This document shows, piece by piece, positions 13,158 to 13,219 of a stretch of 13,219 nt of DNA. Source of the DNA: an archaeon (GTDB lineage Archaea; Iainarchaeota; Iainarchaeia; Iainarchaeales; GCA-2688035); contig JAUWWX010000008.1 in the NCBI GenBank assembly GCA_030616665.1, positions 1-13,219 on the forward strand, given 5' to 3'. Every line of letters starts with the position of its first letter. Position 1 is the stretch's first letter. The notes under the pieces are model-generated. The model ran no database searches. It saw only the letters and a list, made by a program, of their open reading frames with translations, and was not told the DNA's origin. The position numbers and the translations under genes are program-made.

Positions 13158-13219
13158 AGCCCCGTCTTCTAGTGGCCAAGGATACCAGGCCCTGGACCTG
13201 GAGACCGGAGTTCGAATCT
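13158..13219 (+). tRNA. tRNA-Gln (CUG), 3' end cut by the window
   Basis: The acceptor strand AGCCCCG (13158-13164) is followed by a D arm with the GG pair (TTCTAGTGGCC region). The anticodon stem CCAGG/CCTGG (13185-13189, 13197-13201) is perfect, with loop CCCTGGA and anticodon CTG at 13192-13194. The T arm is CGGAG TTCGAAT CT, running off the edge. The A1 start, short variable loop and G37-A38 fit archaeal Gln tRNAs. Position 33, nearly always U, is C here, and pair 10:25 would be U:U. The 3' acceptor strand and CCA are not visible. Confidence 0.85.

Overview
The window looks like part of a genome from a DPANN-type archaeon; Diapherotrites, Micrarchaeota or a related lineage is my best guess, and the phylum is inference. 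The evidence is a class III signal peptide pilin with the QSSLEY...YGWALVLIATL signature, an archaeal-style cis-prenyltransferase (IPDGNRRF), Arg codons that are mostly AGG/AGA, AT-rich TATA-like boxes 20-30 bases before several starts (short-leader or leaderless transcripts), and T-rich gene ends. Shine-Dalgarno sites are few, but one is strong (GGAGGTGA at 4930). A tRNA-Gln(CUG) gene runs off the right edge.

Left part, 1-9800, + strand: a cell-surface or adhesion locus of four consecutive genes. (1) A giant secreted multidomain protein is already open at the left edge. It carries six tandem beta-propeller-like repeats, several Ig-like or beta domains and two separate Hint (Hedgehog/intein) autoprocessing domains. 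(2) A 795-residue protein has a hydrophobic export segment and two long blocks of YadA-like 14-residue head repeats, as in bacterial trimeric adhesins, but no outer-membrane barrel. (3) A small single-TM protein of 98 residues. (4) A signal-peptide, Ig-like, multi-TM protein whose C-terminal TM tail is split off by what look like two single-base insertions. Genes 3 and 4 are preceded by very short ORFs that abut or overlap each other by ATGA.

Middle part, 9800-11900, mainly - strand: a 39-residue orphan ORF with an antitoxin-like WDNxEDExWE end, a type IV pilin-like protein with its own promoter, and a two-gene unit of a 64-residue helical protein and a DUF192 protein.

Right part, 11900-13219: a divergent promoter region holding 3.5 copies of a 30-bp A/T-tract repeat, then uppS (polyprenyl diphosphate synthase, lipid carrier for glycosylation), a small Cys-rich secreted ORF interrupted by an in-frame TGA, and the tRNA-Gln gene with its TATA box.

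Taken together, much of the window serves the cell surface: exported adhesin-like proteins, a pilin-like protein and the lipid-carrier enzyme for surface glycans. The most unusual elements are the double Hint protein with unequal catalytic residues, the YadA-type head in an archaeal setting, and the micro-ORF chain before gene 4.
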